A stretch of DNA of 64,000 nucleotides from SIRX01 sp965213905 (GTDB taxonomy: Bacteria; Actinomycetota; Rubrobacteria; Rubrobacterales; Rubrobacteraceae): contig OZ243922.1 of the NCBI GenBank assembly GCA_965213905.1, positions 1,116,001-1,180,000 on the forward strand. The letters run 5' to 3'. The notes under the pieces are model-generated. The model saw nothing but the letters and a program-made list of their open reading frames with translations, was not told where the DNA came from and searched no databases. The translations under genes were made by a program, and so were the position numbers. Positions 50,065-59,384 of this stretch are shown here, piece after piece (within the stretch, counting starts at the first letter, position 1; every line of letters begins with the position of its first letter).

Positions 50065-51468
50065 TTACCTGACCCGGCTCTCCCGCTGCGCAGGTTGCTG
50101 TGGACTGCCTTCCCCGGCACGCCTGCGGTACAAGATGTTTATGACGTAGAGAATGAGGCCAACGAGTATCAGGATTCCCGCCCGGAGCCAGGTTTGCGGG
50201 TCTTGTTGGGTGAGCAACACGAGACACGTTATGGAGCCGAGGCTCGGAATGATGGCCGGGGCCCGGTAGTGCTGGTGGCGAACCCGGTCGCGGCGCAGGA
50301 CCAATACCGAAGCGTTCACTATGGCGAAGACCGCCAGGATCAGGAGCACGGTGGTGCTGGCCAGCGCCGAGAAGCCGTCCTCGCCAGCGGTGAGGGCTAG
50401 GGCCAGGGCGATCAGGGTGGTAAAGATTATCGCCACCACGGGCGTGCCGCGTCCAGCGTGTACCCGGCCGAACACCGACGGCAGCACCCCCTCACGGCCC
50501 ATACCGTAGATCACCCGGGAAGCTATGATGAGGTTTATTAGCGCGGTGTTCGTAATTCCGACCAGGGCGGCCACGGAGAACAGGCTGGGCGGTATGGGGA
50601 TCGGCCCCGCCTCCACGACCTCCAGCAACGGGCCGCTGGAACCCGCGAACGTCTCTGTCGGCACGACCATGGATGCCACGAAACAAACCGCGATGTAGAT
50701 GACCCCCGCCACCAACAACCCGCCGAAAAGCGCCCGCGGATATATCCGGCTCGCGTCCCGCGCCTCTTCGGCGATGTTTGCCGAATCCTCGAAGCCGATC
50801 AGGGCGTAGAACGAGATCACCGCCGCACCGAGCAGCGCGAACCCGAAACCCTGGCCCTCCGGCAACTCGAAAGTGAACGGCCGGCTGAAATCCGCCTGCC
50901 CGACGAAAACCGCCGCGACCCCAACCACCAGGACCAGCAGCAAGCCGATAAGAGACAGCACCGTGAGAACCGCGTTCAGACTGGCCGACCCCCGGATGCC
51001 GAAGTAGTTGATCAGGGCCAGAACCACGATAAAAACCACGGCGACGAGCAGCTCCGGCAGGGTTACGAACGTCCTCAAGTAATCGCCCCCGAAAGCGCGC
51101 GAAATGCCGCTGGCCGACGACAGGCCGCTCGCCATCACCGCGAAAGCCACCAGAAAAGAAAGCAGCGGAATGCCATAAGCCCGGTTGACGAACAGCGCCG
51201 CCCCACCGGCGCCCGGGTACTTCGAAACAAGCTCCGCATAAGAGAAAGCGGTAAAGATCGCCACCACGAACGCAACCACGAAAGCCAGCCAGAACGCCCC
51301 GCCGATACCGGCGGCCACCTCCCCGGGCGCAACGTAGATACCGGCCCCAACGATGTTGCCGACCACGAAAGCCAACAGCAACGGGGTGCCTACGACACGT
51401 TTTAAGCCCCCACCGGAGAACTCGTCTTCCGGGGTATTTCTACCCGAACCAGATCCCGCTTCTGCCAT
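50065..51468 (-). CDS. APC-superfamily amino acid permease
   Basis: 467 residues, twelve membrane segments. VVGTPLLLAFVVGNIVGAGI and FVVAIFTAFSYAELVSKYPG carry the first two APC motifs (unwound helix 1 G-x-G), and ALIGFEDSANIAEEARD is the helix-6 region that contacts substrate. It takes up or exchanges amino acids; specificity not clear. GGGAGAACTA precedes the ATG. It converges with the TRAP gene and is divergent from the ABC transporter genes. Confidence 0.92.
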   Translation of the reverse strand: MAEAGSGSGRNTPEDEFSGGGLKRVVGTPLLLAFVVGNIVGAGIYVAPGEVAAGIGGAFWLAFVVAFVVAIFTAFSYAELVSKYPGAGGAALFVNRAYGIPLLSFLVAFAVMASGLSSASGISRAFGGDYLRTFVTLPELLVAVVFIVVLALINYFGIRGSASLNAVLTVLSLIGLLLVLVVGVAAVFVGQADFSRPFTFELPEGQGFGFALLGAAVISFYALIGFEDSANIAEEARDASRIYPRALFGGLLVAGVIYIAVCFVASMVVPTETFAGSSGPLLEVVEAGPIPIPPSLFSVAALVGITNTALINLIIASRVIYGMGREGVLPSVFGRVHAGRGTPVVAIIFTTLIALALALTAGEDGFSALASTTVLLILAVFAIVNASVLVLRRDRVRHQHYRAPAIIPSLGSITCLVLLTQQDPQTWLRAGILILVGLILYVINILYRRRAGEGSPQQPAQRESRVR

Positions 51469-51634
51469 TAGTTCTCCCTACTTTTGGCGTTTGTGCAAAA
51501 GTAACCTACCCGCTCGTCACGAAGATAGCAGTCTTTATGCAAATAGGTCAAGCACGCGGTGGCGGTCCGTGAACTTGACAGACCCTTCCCCATCAAGCAA
51601 AGATAGGCTAGACATCTGATAGGAGATTTCGACG

Positions 51635-52363
51635 TTGAGCATCATAGAGTTTCAGAACGTGGACAAGTTCTTCGGGGACTTTCAGGTTCTCCAGGACATA
51701 GACTTCGCGGTGGACGAGAGCGAGGTCGTGGTGGTCATCGGGCCGTCCGGTTCGGGCAAGAGCACGCTGCTCCGGTGCATAAACGCGCTGGAGGAGATCT
51801 CCTCCGGCAAGCTCATCGTTGACGGCATTGAGGTCCACGATAAAAAGACGAAACTGAACGCCCTGCGAACCGAGATCGGCTTTGTCTTCCAGCAGTTCAA
51901 CCTCTACCCGCACATGACCGTCGCCCAGAACGTAAAGCTCGCCCCGAAAAACGTCAAAGGGGTCTCCAAGAAAGAAGCCGGCGAACGGTGCAAACGCCTG
52001 CTCGAACGAGTCGGTATCGCGGAACAGGAGGACAAGTACCCCGAAAGTCTCTCCGGCGGCCAGCAGCAGCGGGTGGCGATAGCGCGCGGGCTGGCGATGG
52101 AGCCAAAGATCATGCTCTTCGACGAGCCGACGAGCGCCCTGGACCCGGAGATGATCAACGAGGTGCTCGAAACGATAGCCGACCTCGCGGGGGGCGGCAT
52201 GACGATGGTCGTCGTTACCCACGAGATGGGATTTGCCCGGCGCGTCGCCGACCGCGTCGTGTTTATGGACGAGGGCCGCATCGTAGAAGTCGGGCCGCCA
52301 GAACACTTTTTTCAAAACCCCGAGCACGAACGCACGAAACGCTTTCTCTCTCAAATTCTCTAG
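51635..52363 (+). CDS. Polar amino acid ABC transporter ATPase (GlnQ type)
   Basis: 242 residues from a TTG. Walker A GPSGSGKST at about 37-45, then FQQFNLYPHMTVAQNV (typical of the amino acid class), signature LSGGQQQRVAIARGLAM, Walker B IMLFDEPTSALDPEM and switch His VVVTHEMGFA. It powers uptake with the binding protein and permease encoded next. The order ATPase, binding protein, permease in one direction is complete for a single-permease homodimer system. A hairpin separates it from the binding-protein gene. Confidence 0.95.
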   Translation: MSIIEFQNVDKFFGDFQVLQDIDFAVDESEVVVVIGPSGSGKSTLLRCINALEEISSGKLIVDGIEVHDKKTKLNALRTEIGFVFQQFNLYPHMTVAQNVKLAPKNVKGVSKKEAGERCKRLLERVGIAEQEDKYPESLSGGQQQRVAIARGLAMEPKIMLFDEPTSALDPEMINEVLETIADLAGGGMTMVVVTHEMGFARRVADRVVFMDEGRIVEVGPPEHFFQNPEHERTKRFLSQIL

Positions 52364-52400
52364 CACTAAAAGGGACTTGCGTAGATAGTCCCTTTTAGTG
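52364..52400 (+). terminator. Intercistronic hairpin between ATPase and binding-protein genes
   Basis: CACTAAAAGGGACT (52364-52377) and AGTCCCTTTTAGTG (52387-52400) are perfect 14-bp arms with a 9-nt loop, starting right after the ATPase stop. No T-run follows the stem. It may protect or partly end the upstream message so that the binding protein is made in a different amount. Confidence 0.7.
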
Positions 52401-52463
52401 TTAACTATGCAGCAATACGAATATCCGAATTAGTGTAAACATCTTCTCGAAAGGACAGAAAAC

Positions 52464-53315
52464 TTGAGACTCGGAAAGCTATTTACGGTCGCGTTGGTCT
52501 TCGCCGTTGCGGTGCTGGTTGCGGCCTGTGGCGGCGGAGGAGGTGGCGGAAATGGAGATACCGGCGGCAGTACGTCTGGCGGCGGCACACCCGGCGGCGG
52601 AGGCACTTCCGCGGGCGGCGGAGGCGGAGAAAGCATCACCGTTGCTTCGGACATCGCCTACCGGCCGTTCGAGTTTACCCAGAACGGCGAGCCGGTTGGC
52701 TTCGACATAGATTTGATGAACGAGATCGGCTCGCGGGCCGGGTTTGCGCCCGAGTTCCAGAACGTCACCTTCGACGGCATCATACCCGGCCTTGGCTCCG
52801 GCAACTACGAAGTGGCGATCTCCGCGATGACCATAACCGAAGAGCGGGCGCAGCAGGTAGACTTCTCGGAGCCGTACTTCGACGCCGACCAGTCTCTCAT
52901 GGTGCGCAGTGACTCAGACATCCAATCGGTCGAAGACTTGGGCGACGCGACGGTCGGGGTCCAGATCGGCACCACCGGGGCATCGCAGGCCGAGGAGTTC
53001 GCGAGCGATGGAACCATCGGCGGCGAAGTCCGTACGTTCGACACTATAGACGATGCCTTCGTGGCGCTGGAGAACGCCCAGGTAGATGCGGTTATAAACG
53101 ACTTCCCGGTCTCAGCCGACCGCGCCCAGCAGAGCAACGGGGCGTTGGAGATCGTCGAGACCTTCCCGACCGGCGAGCAGTACGGCATAGCCTTCACGCC
53201 CGACAGCGAACTCGTCGAGCCGGTAAACGGGGCGCTCCAGGAGATCAAAGACGACGGAACCTACGCGGAGATTTACGAAAAATGGTTCGGCGAACAGCCC
53301 GAGCAGATACCGTAA
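52464..53315 (+). CDS. Polar amino acid ABC transporter binding lipoprotein
   Basis: 283 residues from a TTG with AAAGGA upstream. Signal peptide with lipobox VAACG, a 35-residue Gly/Thr/Ser spacer, then the type II binding fold: TVASDIAYRPFEFTQNGEPV, GFDIDLMNEIGSRAG, YEVAISAMTITEERAQQVDF, VGVQIGTTGASQAEEF. These are the family 3 (SBP_bac_3) signatures for histidine, glutamine, arginine and similar amino acids. The permease starts 40 bp later. Confidence 0.95.
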   Translation: MRLGKLFTVALVFAVAVLVAACGGGGGGGNGDTGGSTSGGGTPGGGGTSAGGGGGESITVASDIAYRPFEFTQNGEPVGFDIDLMNEIGSRAGFAPEFQNVTFDGIIPGLGSGNYEVAISAMTITEERAQQVDFSEPYFDADQSLMVRSDSDIQSVEDLGDATVGVQIGTTGASQAEEFASDGTIGGEVRTFDTIDDAFVALENAQVDAVINDFPVSADRAQQSNGALEIVETFPTGEQYGIAFTPDSELVEPVNGALQEIKDDGTYAEIYEKWFGEQPEQIP

Positions 53316-53355
53316 AGACCTCGTAGGGATCTCTTAGAGCAGACAGGAGCCCGCG

Positions 53356-54081
53356 ATGCCGTTTGATTGGCCGCCGGTCGAGTTCGACCCGTCCCAGTTC
53401 AGCCTTAGCAGAATCCGGGAAAGCTGGCTGGACTTCGGGCTCGTCTTCGAAAACTTCGACGCCATTTTGCAGGCGGTGCTTATAACAATATCGCTGGCGC
53501 TGCTGGCGGAGGTCTTAGGGATCGTGCTGGGGCTTGCGTTGTCGCTGCTCAAGATTTCACGTAGTTGGCTTTTGCGGTTTCCGGCCCAGATCTACATAGA
53601 CCTCTTCCGGGGCACGCCGCTTTTGGTGCAGGTAATTATTATTTTCTTCGCCACGCCACTGGTCGGGATAAGAATTACGAGCCTGTTTTTTGCCGGCCTG
53701 ATCGCGCTCTCCCTGAACAGTTCCGCCTACGTGGCGGAGATCTTCCGGGCCGGCATCCAGAGCATAGACAAGGGCCAGATGGAGGCTGGCCGGGCCTCCG
53801 GCCTTTCCTACGCCCAAACGATGCGGCACATCATCGTTCCGCAAGCGTTCCGGCGCGTGATCCCACCCCTGACCAACGAGTTCGTGATGCTGATAAAAGA
53901 TACTTCGCTAATCTCCGTTATCGGGCTGGCGGAGTTACTCCGGGCAGCCCGGGTAATACAGGCGGCGTCTTTCAACGCGACGCCGCTCTTTGCTGCGGCG
54001 CTCATCTACCTGGCTTTGTGCCTGCCCCTGATCTACCTGACAAACGTCCTTGAACGCCGCCTGAACCGCCGCACGGCGTAA
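53356..54081 (+). CDS. Polar amino acid ABC transporter permease
   Basis: 241 residues with five or six membrane helices. The class motif is complete: QMEAGRASGLSYAQTMRHII followed by VPQAFRRVIPPLTNEF, the EAA loop that docks on the ATPase, and IDLFRGTPLLVQVIIIFF near the middle. One permease gene means it works as a homodimer with the ATPase at 51635 and the lipoprotein at 52464. It stops two bases before a convergent gene. Confidence 0.95.
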   Translation: MPFDWPPVEFDPSQFSLSRIRESWLDFGLVFENFDAILQAVLITISLALLAEVLGIVLGLALSLLKISRSWLLRFPAQIYIDLFRGTPLLVQVIIIFFATPLVGIRITSLFFAGLIALSLNSSAYVAEIFRAGIQSIDKGQMEAGRASGLSYAQTMRHIIVPQAFRRVIPPLTNEFVMLIKDTSLISVIGLAELLRAARVIQAASFNATPLFAAALIYLALCLPLIYLTNVLERRLNRRTA

Positions 54082-54082
54082 A

Positions 54083-54454
54083 CTACTGTTCAGGCTGTTC
54101 TCCGGTTTGTTCCTGCCCGGCTTCGTCCATGTTTATGGCCGGCGTGCCCAAGGACCCACCCTGGCTCTCTATAAAGCGGCGCTCGGAGGTGTAGGATTGG
54201 ACCATGATCGCCAACTCAAGCTTGTCGCGCTCGGCGGGCAGTGTTCCGGCCTCTTCTTGCTCGGCAACCTCGCTGCCGCTCAAGCCCAGGGAGGACTCCA
54301 GTTCTTTGATGCGCCGTCGGATCTTGAGCCGGCCGCCGGGGGTTAGCCGCAGGAAAGTTTGCCCGTTCGGGCCCTCCGCAGGATAAACCCAGGCGTTCTT
54401 TAACCAGGACTGCAGGATCTCGTTTCGCAACGCTTCTTTGTTCTGTAGTTCCAT
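54083..54454 (-). CDS. Hypothetical protein, 123 residues
   Basis: A soluble, charged protein: MELQNKEALRNEILQSWLKN, NAWVYPAEGPNGQTFLRLTPGGRL, a helical middle (RIKELESSLGLSGSEVAEQ) and a Glu/Gln-rich tail. No family recognised. GATAAGAGATGGAA stands upstream. The basic helix after a possible beta hairpin might bind nucleic acid, but this is not established. Confidence 0.6.
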   Translation of the reverse strand: MELQNKEALRNEILQSWLKNAWVYPAEGPNGQTFLRLTPGGRLKIRRRIKELESSLGLSGSEVAEQEEAGTLPAERDKLELAIMVQSYTSERRFIESQGGSLGTPAINMDEAGQEQTGEQPEQ

Positions 54455-54537
54455 CTCTTATCACGCTTTCTCTGTTCTACTTTTGCAAACCGTACCCGCA
54501 GAAACTTTGCGGACGCTACCGCGTATAGAAAGATACC

Positions 54538-55050
54538 ATGAACCCTACCCCACAGGCTCCGGAACTCTACTCCTGGCAGGAACTCCAGGGTGTCCTGACG
54601 AACTCGTTCGACGCCCGCGCCGCGGGTCTTTTGGGAAGAGAGTTTACGGTCGAAAAGAGGGGCGTAGAGCTTGGCCGGCTGAAGATGGAAGGCCTGCGGG
54701 GCGCGGAGTTTGAAGTGGCGGGACTCAAAGCCCGGATCGAGAGGATGCCGGGCAACGAGTACCGGATGTTCTCCGGCGGAGAGCAGGTACTGTCGGCCGG
54801 GCCGAAGGCTTTTTCCGCCGACATCCTAGAGATAGCCTGTGCCAACAAGGTCTATACGTCCCGCATCAGCTTCCTGCGCAATACCGCGATCGTTTGGGAC
54901 CCCGCGGGCGGCGAAACGTCGCGGCTCACGGGCAGTTTTGCGGGCCGGAGGTACAAGGTAAATACAGTCGGGGATGCTTCGGCAATCCCCATCTCTGTTT
55001 TGCTCTTGTACCACACGGCCGCGTTGCGGCGGCGGGTTTACCAGGCGTAG
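54538..55050 (+). CDS. Hypothetical protein, 170 residues, possible tubby-like/LURP-like barrel
   Basis: Repeating beta strands dominate: FTVEKRGVELGRLKMEGLRG, AEFEVAGLKARIERM, ETSRLTGSFAGRRYKVNT, and a hydrophobic C-terminal helix ISVLLLYHTAALRRR. The strand pattern with a buried helix at the end recalls tubby or LURP/scramblase-like barrels; I cannot confirm the family. There is no signal peptide and no clear ribosome site. Confidence 0.55.
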   Translation: MNPTPQAPELYSWQELQGVLTNSFDARAAGLLGREFTVEKRGVELGRLKMEGLRGAEFEVAGLKARIERMPGNEYRMFSGGEQVLSAGPKAFSADILEIACANKVYTSRISFLRNTAIVWDPAGGETSRLTGSFAGRRYKVNTVGDASAIPISVLLLYHTAALRRRVYQA

Positions 55051-55128
55051 GAGACGTCATCACGGGCGAAAGAACGGGAACGTAAACTAAGCGTTACACT
55101 AGAAACTAAGATAAAGACAGGAGAGACG

Positions 55129-55674
55129 ATGCAGCAAGACCCGAACTACGGAAGGTCCTGGGAACCCGGTGACGAAACCGAAAACCTGAAAGAACCCGAT
55201 ACGGAACCCACGACGACGGGGTCCGAACCCGTGGACGCGGCCGGCGGCCCGGTTCCTGCGGCCTCGGAGCACCCGGCGGGAGAGCTTAGCCCTCAGGACG
55301 AGAGAACCTGGTCAATACTCTCCCACGTCAGCGTACTGGCCTGGCCGGTAACGGGGCTTCTCCCGGTGGCACCCCTGGTACTCTGGCTGCTCTACAAAGA
55401 CCGCTCGCCCAGGATCGGCTTTCACGCCCTACAATCTGTGTGGTACCAGGTAGCCTGGCTCGTGCTCGGCACCATCGGCGGCTTTCTCGGTACTATATTC
55501 TCTGTTCTAACCCTGGGCCTGGGTATCTTTGTAGTGGCGCCCCTGGCCGTGGTGCTCGGGCTGGTGCCCTTTGCACACCAGCTCTACGCGGCCTACAAGG
55601 TCAGCCAGGGCATTGATTATCGCTACGCGTTTATCGCGGATAAGATAGACGGTGGCGACCGGAAAACTTTGTAG
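55129..55674 (+). CDS. DUF4870 (Tic20-like) membrane protein
   Basis: 181 residues. The first 60 are a disordered Glu/Thr/Pro-rich leader, then DERTWSILSHVSVLAWPVTG, LVLWLLYKDRSPRIGFHALQ and helices around IGGFLGTIFSVLTLGLGIFV, ending YAAYKVSQGIDYRYAFIADK. This is the DUF4870/Tic20-like arrangement of three to four helices; function unknown in bacteria. AGGAGAG precedes the ATG. A monocistronic gene. Confidence 0.85.
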   Translation: MQQDPNYGRSWEPGDETENLKEPDTEPTTTGSEPVDAAGGPVPAASEHPAGELSPQDERTWSILSHVSVLAWPVTGLLPVAPLVLWLLYKDRSPRIGFHALQSVWYQVAWLVLGTIGGFLGTIFSVLTLGLGIFVVAPLAVVLGLVPFAHQLYAAYKVSQGIDYRYAFIADKIDGGDRKTL

Positions 55675-55761
55675 CTTCGTGCCCCCGGTGCGCCGTTTTG
55701 GTTTTACCCACGAAAAAAACCACGCATCGGTTGTGTAGAAGGACTGACCTTTAGAGGACCA

Positions 55762-57111
55762 TTAGAGCTTCGGCTGCTCGAGTTCTTTTGGTGTGGCGTA
55801 GATGGTCACCGTCGAGCCTTTGGGGGCCGAGGTCCCCATCGCGGGTTCTGTCGCCCACGTTACACCCCGGTTCGTGTAGCCGCCCCGGGATTCGTAGACT
55901 ACTTTTACTCTGAAGCCTTCTTCGATCAGGATTTCTTCGGCCCAGTAGTCGAAGTAGGTGTCTACGTTCGGCACCACGGCGAGTTCGGCGGGGGGGCCAC
56001 CCGACTCCCCGCCGGCACCGTCCCGGGTACCGAAAACGCCGGTCGGGCTGCCCACGAACCTCTCGGCGCTCTCCAGCACGCCCCGCCCCTCCGATTCCGG
56101 GGCCCGGCCCGGGTATCCCAGCCCGGAGGCGCCGACGAGAAGGCCGGCTACCACGAGGGTCAGGGCGGCGAGCATCGTGACGACGAGGGCGACCGCGCGG
56201 CTCTTGCGGCGTATGGCGCGCCGGGGTATTCCGAGCGTGTGGGGAACCATCTCCGGCTGGTCTTGCAGGTCCTCCAGCATCGCCCGCGCCGATGGGTGGC
56301 GGTCCGCGGGGTCTTTCGCGAGCGCCCGCAGGATAAGCGACTCCATGTGCAGCGAGATGTTTTTGTTCAGTTGGCGGGGCGGCTTGGGCTCTTCGTTTAG
56401 CTGCTGGTGCACGAGGCTTTTCAGATCCCCGGAGAACGGCGGGTTTCCGGTAAGGCAGTAGTAAAGGAGTATGCCGACGGAGTAGATGTCGCTCCGGGGG
56501 GTGGACTCTTTGCCCCGTAGTTGCTCCGGCGACATGTAGCGGGCGCTACCGACGATCTCACCCGGCTCTTCGGCCACTTCCTCCTCCAAGATGCGGGCTA
56601 TGCCGAAGTCCGCGACTTTTACGTCACCCTCATCCGTCAGCAGCACGTTAGACGGCTTTACGTCCCGGTGGATAATACCCCGGCGGTGCGCGTAAGAGAG
56701 CGCGTTCAGGAGCTGCGCGGCGATCTCCCTGGTGCGCCCCTCTTTCAGACGTCCGGCCCGCTGCCGGGAGACCAGAACCCCGAGGTCGTCACCGTTTACG
56801 TGTTCGGCCACGATAACCGGCACGTCATCCTGGCAGATGTCGTAGATCTTGACGATGTTCTCGTGGTCCATAGACGCCATCGCCCGGGCTTCTTGCTTGA
56901 ACCTCTTCTGGAAGTACGACGCTTCGGCGTAGTAGTGGTGCAGGATCTTCAACGCCACGCTTCTTCCAAGCATGGAGTCCTCCGCCCGGTAAACGACGGC
57001 CATGCCGCCTTTGCCCAGCCTGCCGTCTACCCGGTACCGTCCACCGAGAACCCTGCCGACCGCAGTATCCTGCGTTTTGCCACCTCCAAAATTTAAAGCT
57101 TCGAACGGCAA
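55762..57111 (-). CDS. Ser/Thr protein kinase with extracellular PASTA-like domain (PknB type)
   Basis: 449 residues. The kinase domain (about 17-280) has the Gly loop LGKGGMAVVYRA, VALKILHHYY, catalytic loop HRDVKPSNVLL, VADFGIARI and SARYMSPEQLRG. A membrane helix VALVVTMLAALTLVVAGLL spans about 307-325. One PASTA-like repeat follows (PNVDTYFDYWAEEILIEEGF to GSTVTIYATPK), the type that senses muropeptides in PknB/StkP. Only one repeat is present instead of the usual three to four. No phosphatase or division gene is adjacent. Confidence 0.93.
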   Translation of the reverse strand: MPFEALNFGGGKTQDTAVGRVLGGRYRVDGRLGKGGMAVVYRAEDSMLGRSVALKILHHYYAEASYFQKRFKQEARAMASMDHENIVKIYDICQDDVPVIVAEHVNGDDLGVLVSRQRAGRLKEGRTREIAAQLLNALSYAHRRGIIHRDVKPSNVLLTDEGDVKVADFGIARILEEEVAEEPGEIVGSARYMSPEQLRGKESTPRSDIYSVGILLYYCLTGNPPFSGDLKSLVHQQLNEEPKPPRQLNKNISLHMESLILRALAKDPADRHPSARAMLEDLQDQPEMVPHTLGIPRRAIRRKSRAVALVVTMLAALTLVVAGLLVGASGLGYPGRAPESEGRGVLESAERFVGSPTGVFGTRDGAGGESGGPPAELAVVPNVDTYFDYWAEEILIEEGFRVKVVYESRGGYTNRGVTWATEPAMGTSAPKGSTVTIYATPKELEQPKL

Positions 57112-57231
57112 TTATATACACCTCGTCACGAATTAGATACAAAAGTTGCCGGATATTCCGTCCAGCGCCCAACATACAGCAGGTTACCATTTGTAGTCAC
57201 TATATTTCGAGGCCTGAAAACGGCATAAAAA

Positions 57232-57260
57232 GGCCGCGGATAGTTCATAATATCCGGGCC
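57232..57260. promoter_or_regulatory. Stem-loop in the leader of the carboxypeptidase gene
   Basis: AGGCCGCGGATA and TATCCGGGCC pair almost perfectly (one extra base), about 30 bases before the start at 57289. Possibly a leader structure or operator. Confidence 0.35.
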
Positions 57261-57288
57261 TGCGAACTTTTATAGAGAAAGGCAACCC

Positions 57289-58968
57289 ATGAAGCTGGAG
57301 TACACGGGGTACCTGCGCTACACGGAACTTGTAGAAGCTCTACAAACCCTGGATAAGGAGTACCCGAAGCTGCTCGAGACGTACCCGATAGGCGAGAGCT
57401 ACGAGGGACGGGAGATCTGGCTGGCGGAGATCACGAACCAGGACACCGGCCCGGCCGGCGAGAAACCGGCCTTTTGGGTGGACGGTAACACCCACGCCGG
57501 AGAAGTCACCGGCTCCATGGCGGCGCTGTACCTGATCGAAACTCTCCTCTCCGGTTACGGCAAGGACGAAACCGTGACCCGCCTTTTGGACCAACAAACT
57601 TTCTACATCCTACCCCGGCTTTCCCCCGACGGCGCCGAGCGCTACCTTACGACCCCCCACAACCTGCGGGCGACCGTGCGCCCCTGGCCCGACCCGGAGG
57701 AACAGCCCGGCCTCCACCCCGAAGACGTTGACGGCGACGGCCACATAGTCCAGATGCGCGTGGAAGACCCGGGCGGCGAGTGGCGGGTTTCGGACGAGGA
57801 CCCGCGCCTCCTGGTCCCCCGCGCCCCGGACGAGGCGGAGCCCGGTGGCACTTACTACCGGCTTTACCGGGAGGGGACTTTCAAGGACTACGACGGCTTT
57901 CGCCGGGAGATAGCCCGACCACTCTACGGCCTGGACATGAACCGGCAGTACCCCTACGAGTGGCGGGAAGAGACCACCGAAAGGAGCGCCGGCCCGTACC
58001 CGCTCTCGGAGCCCGAAGCCCGGGCGCAGGTAGATTTCCTGCTCGCCCACAAAAACGTCTTCTCCGTCCACACCTACCACACGTTCTGCGGCGCCATATT
58101 GCGGCCTTACTCGAACAAACCCGACTCGGAGTTGCCGGAGCACGACCTGGCGGTGTTCAAAGAACTCGGCGACCGGGGAACCGAGATCACCGGCTACCCG
58201 AACATCTCTGTCTACCACGACTTCACCTACGAACCCGGCAAGTACATAACCGGCGCCTTCGACGACTGGGCCTACGCCTACTACGGCGTCCCGGCTTTCA
58301 CCATAGAGTTCTGGTCCGCCGCCAAACACGCCGGGTTGGAGGTGCCGGACTTTATAGAGTTCTTCCGCAACCCGCCGGAAGAGGCCCAACTCGCGCTCCT
58401 GGCATGGAACGACCGGGAGTTGAACGGCGAAGGCTTCGTCCCCTGGACTCCCTTCGACCACCCACAACTCGGGGATGTAGAGATCGGGGGCTGGAAATCC
58501 AAGTTCACCTTCCAAAACCCGCCGCCGCACCTACTGGAAGCCGAGTGCGAGAAGCTCTGCCGCTTCGCCATCGCCCACGCAAAAACCTCCCCACGCCTGC
58601 AGGCGGCGTTGAAGGCCGAAGAACCCGCCCCCGGCGTGCGGCGCATAGAACTCACCGTAGAGAACACCGGCTTTCTGCCGACAAACGTCACGACCATTGC
58701 CGCCGACAAAAAGTTGGTCAAACCCGTCAGGGTAACGGTGGGTTTGCCGGAAGGCGCGGAGTTAGTCTCCGGCGAGCGCGAAACGGACCTGGGACACCTG
58801 GCCGGGCGTTCGGCGCTATTGGGTAACCGGTGGAAAACCCCGACCTTCTTCAACGGGCTCCCATCAGACTACGCCCGCCGCTTGGTGTGGGTCGTGAAAG
58901 GCGACGGCCCCGTAGGGATCGAAGTCAGAAGCGAGAAGGCGGGTACGCTCCGTTTGGAGAGTGAATAG
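57289..58968 (+). CDS. M14-family zinc carboxypeptidase
   Basis: 559 residues. The metal motif is H69-x-x-E72 in VDGNTHAGEVTGS with the third His in VFSVHTYHTF; the catalytic Glu is in AFTIEFWSAAKH. LDMNRQYPYEW matches the Asn-Arg substrate-carboxylate site of the family. The last 120 residues form an extra beta-rich domain (RRIELTVENTGFLPTNVTT). No signal peptide is evident, so it seems cytoplasmic. It would trim C-terminal residues of peptides; specificity unknown. AGAAAGG precedes the ATG. Confidence 0.92.
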   Translation: MKLEYTGYLRYTELVEALQTLDKEYPKLLETYPIGESYEGREIWLAEITNQDTGPAGEKPAFWVDGNTHAGEVTGSMAALYLIETLLSGYGKDETVTRLLDQQTFYILPRLSPDGAERYLTTPHNLRATVRPWPDPEEQPGLHPEDVDGDGHIVQMRVEDPGGEWRVSDEDPRLLVPRAPDEAEPGGTYYRLYREGTFKDYDGFRREIARPLYGLDMNRQYPYEWREETTERSAGPYPLSEPEARAQVDFLLAHKNVFSVHTYHTFCGAILRPYSNKPDSELPEHDLAVFKELGDRGTEITGYPNISVYHDFTYEPGKYITGAFDDWAYAYYGVPAFTIEFWSAAKHAGLEVPDFIEFFRNPPEEAQLALLAWNDRELNGEGFVPWTPFDHPQLGDVEIGGWKSKFTFQNPPPHLLEAECEKLCRFAIAHAKTSPRLQAALKAEEPAPGVRRIELTVENTGFLPTNVTTIAADKKLVKPVRVTVGLPEGAELVSGERETDLGHLAGRSALLGNRWKTPTFFNGLPSDYARRLVWVVKGDGPVGIEVRSEKAGTLRLESE

Positions 58969-59027
58969 CCAGGGTAGTGCGAAAGAGGCGTCCCCGGTTG
59001 GAGGCCCGTGGTATCGCCCTTGTTTCC

Positions 59028-59384
59028 TTAGTTCAGGTCCGTGACCCGGGCGGCGGTCCAGACGTTTCCGTCGGAGGTTATGTAGTCGCCCCGCCAGGAA
59101 ACGCCTTTGAGGCGGTCGAAGAGCCGGGTTGCCTCTATCGGGTCTTCGAGTCCTATGTCGGCGCCGATGGCCTCGATCTCGCCGCGTGAGATCTGGGCCG
59201 GTACGGCGTCCAGCCGGCTTTTTAGCGCCTCGCGCATCCTTCCTTGATACTGCCGGTCGGGGGTACGCCGGCGGTAGCGGCCTTTGTTGATGATGGCCCA
59301 CCTCCTGTTAGTGCTTTGCCTTACTCCGAGATTTTGCTTCCTGCTCCCGCCGAAAACTGTCGTCTCTGACACTTTGTGAGTCAT
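59028..59384 (-). CDS. Hypothetical protein, 118 residues, coupled to the thioredoxin-fold gene
   Basis: The ATG at 59384 overlaps the preceding stop as ATGA, which supports this start. The N-terminal 45 residues are basic and unstructured (GRYRRRTPDRQYQG); the rest, EALKSRLDAVPAQISRGEIE and DPIEATRLFDRLKGVSWRGD, is helical with a short C-terminal hairpin. No family recognised. The overlap suggests it works with, or is made with, the cysteine-free thioredoxin-fold protein. Confidence 0.5.
   Translation of the reverse strand: MTHKVSETTVFGGSRKQNLGVRQSTNRRWAIINKGRYRRRTPDRQYQGRMREALKSRLDAVPAQISRGEIEAIGADIGLEDPIEATRLFDRLKGVSWRGDYITSDGNVWTAARVTDLN

Noticed and set aside
51608..52366. 252-codon minus-strand frame over the ABC ATPase gene
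   Set aside because: Antisense shadow; the plus frame has all ABC motifs.
57780..58826. 348-codon plus-strand frame in the carboxypeptidase gene
   Set aside because: Shifted-frame shadow of the M14 gene, which carries the zinc-site motifs.
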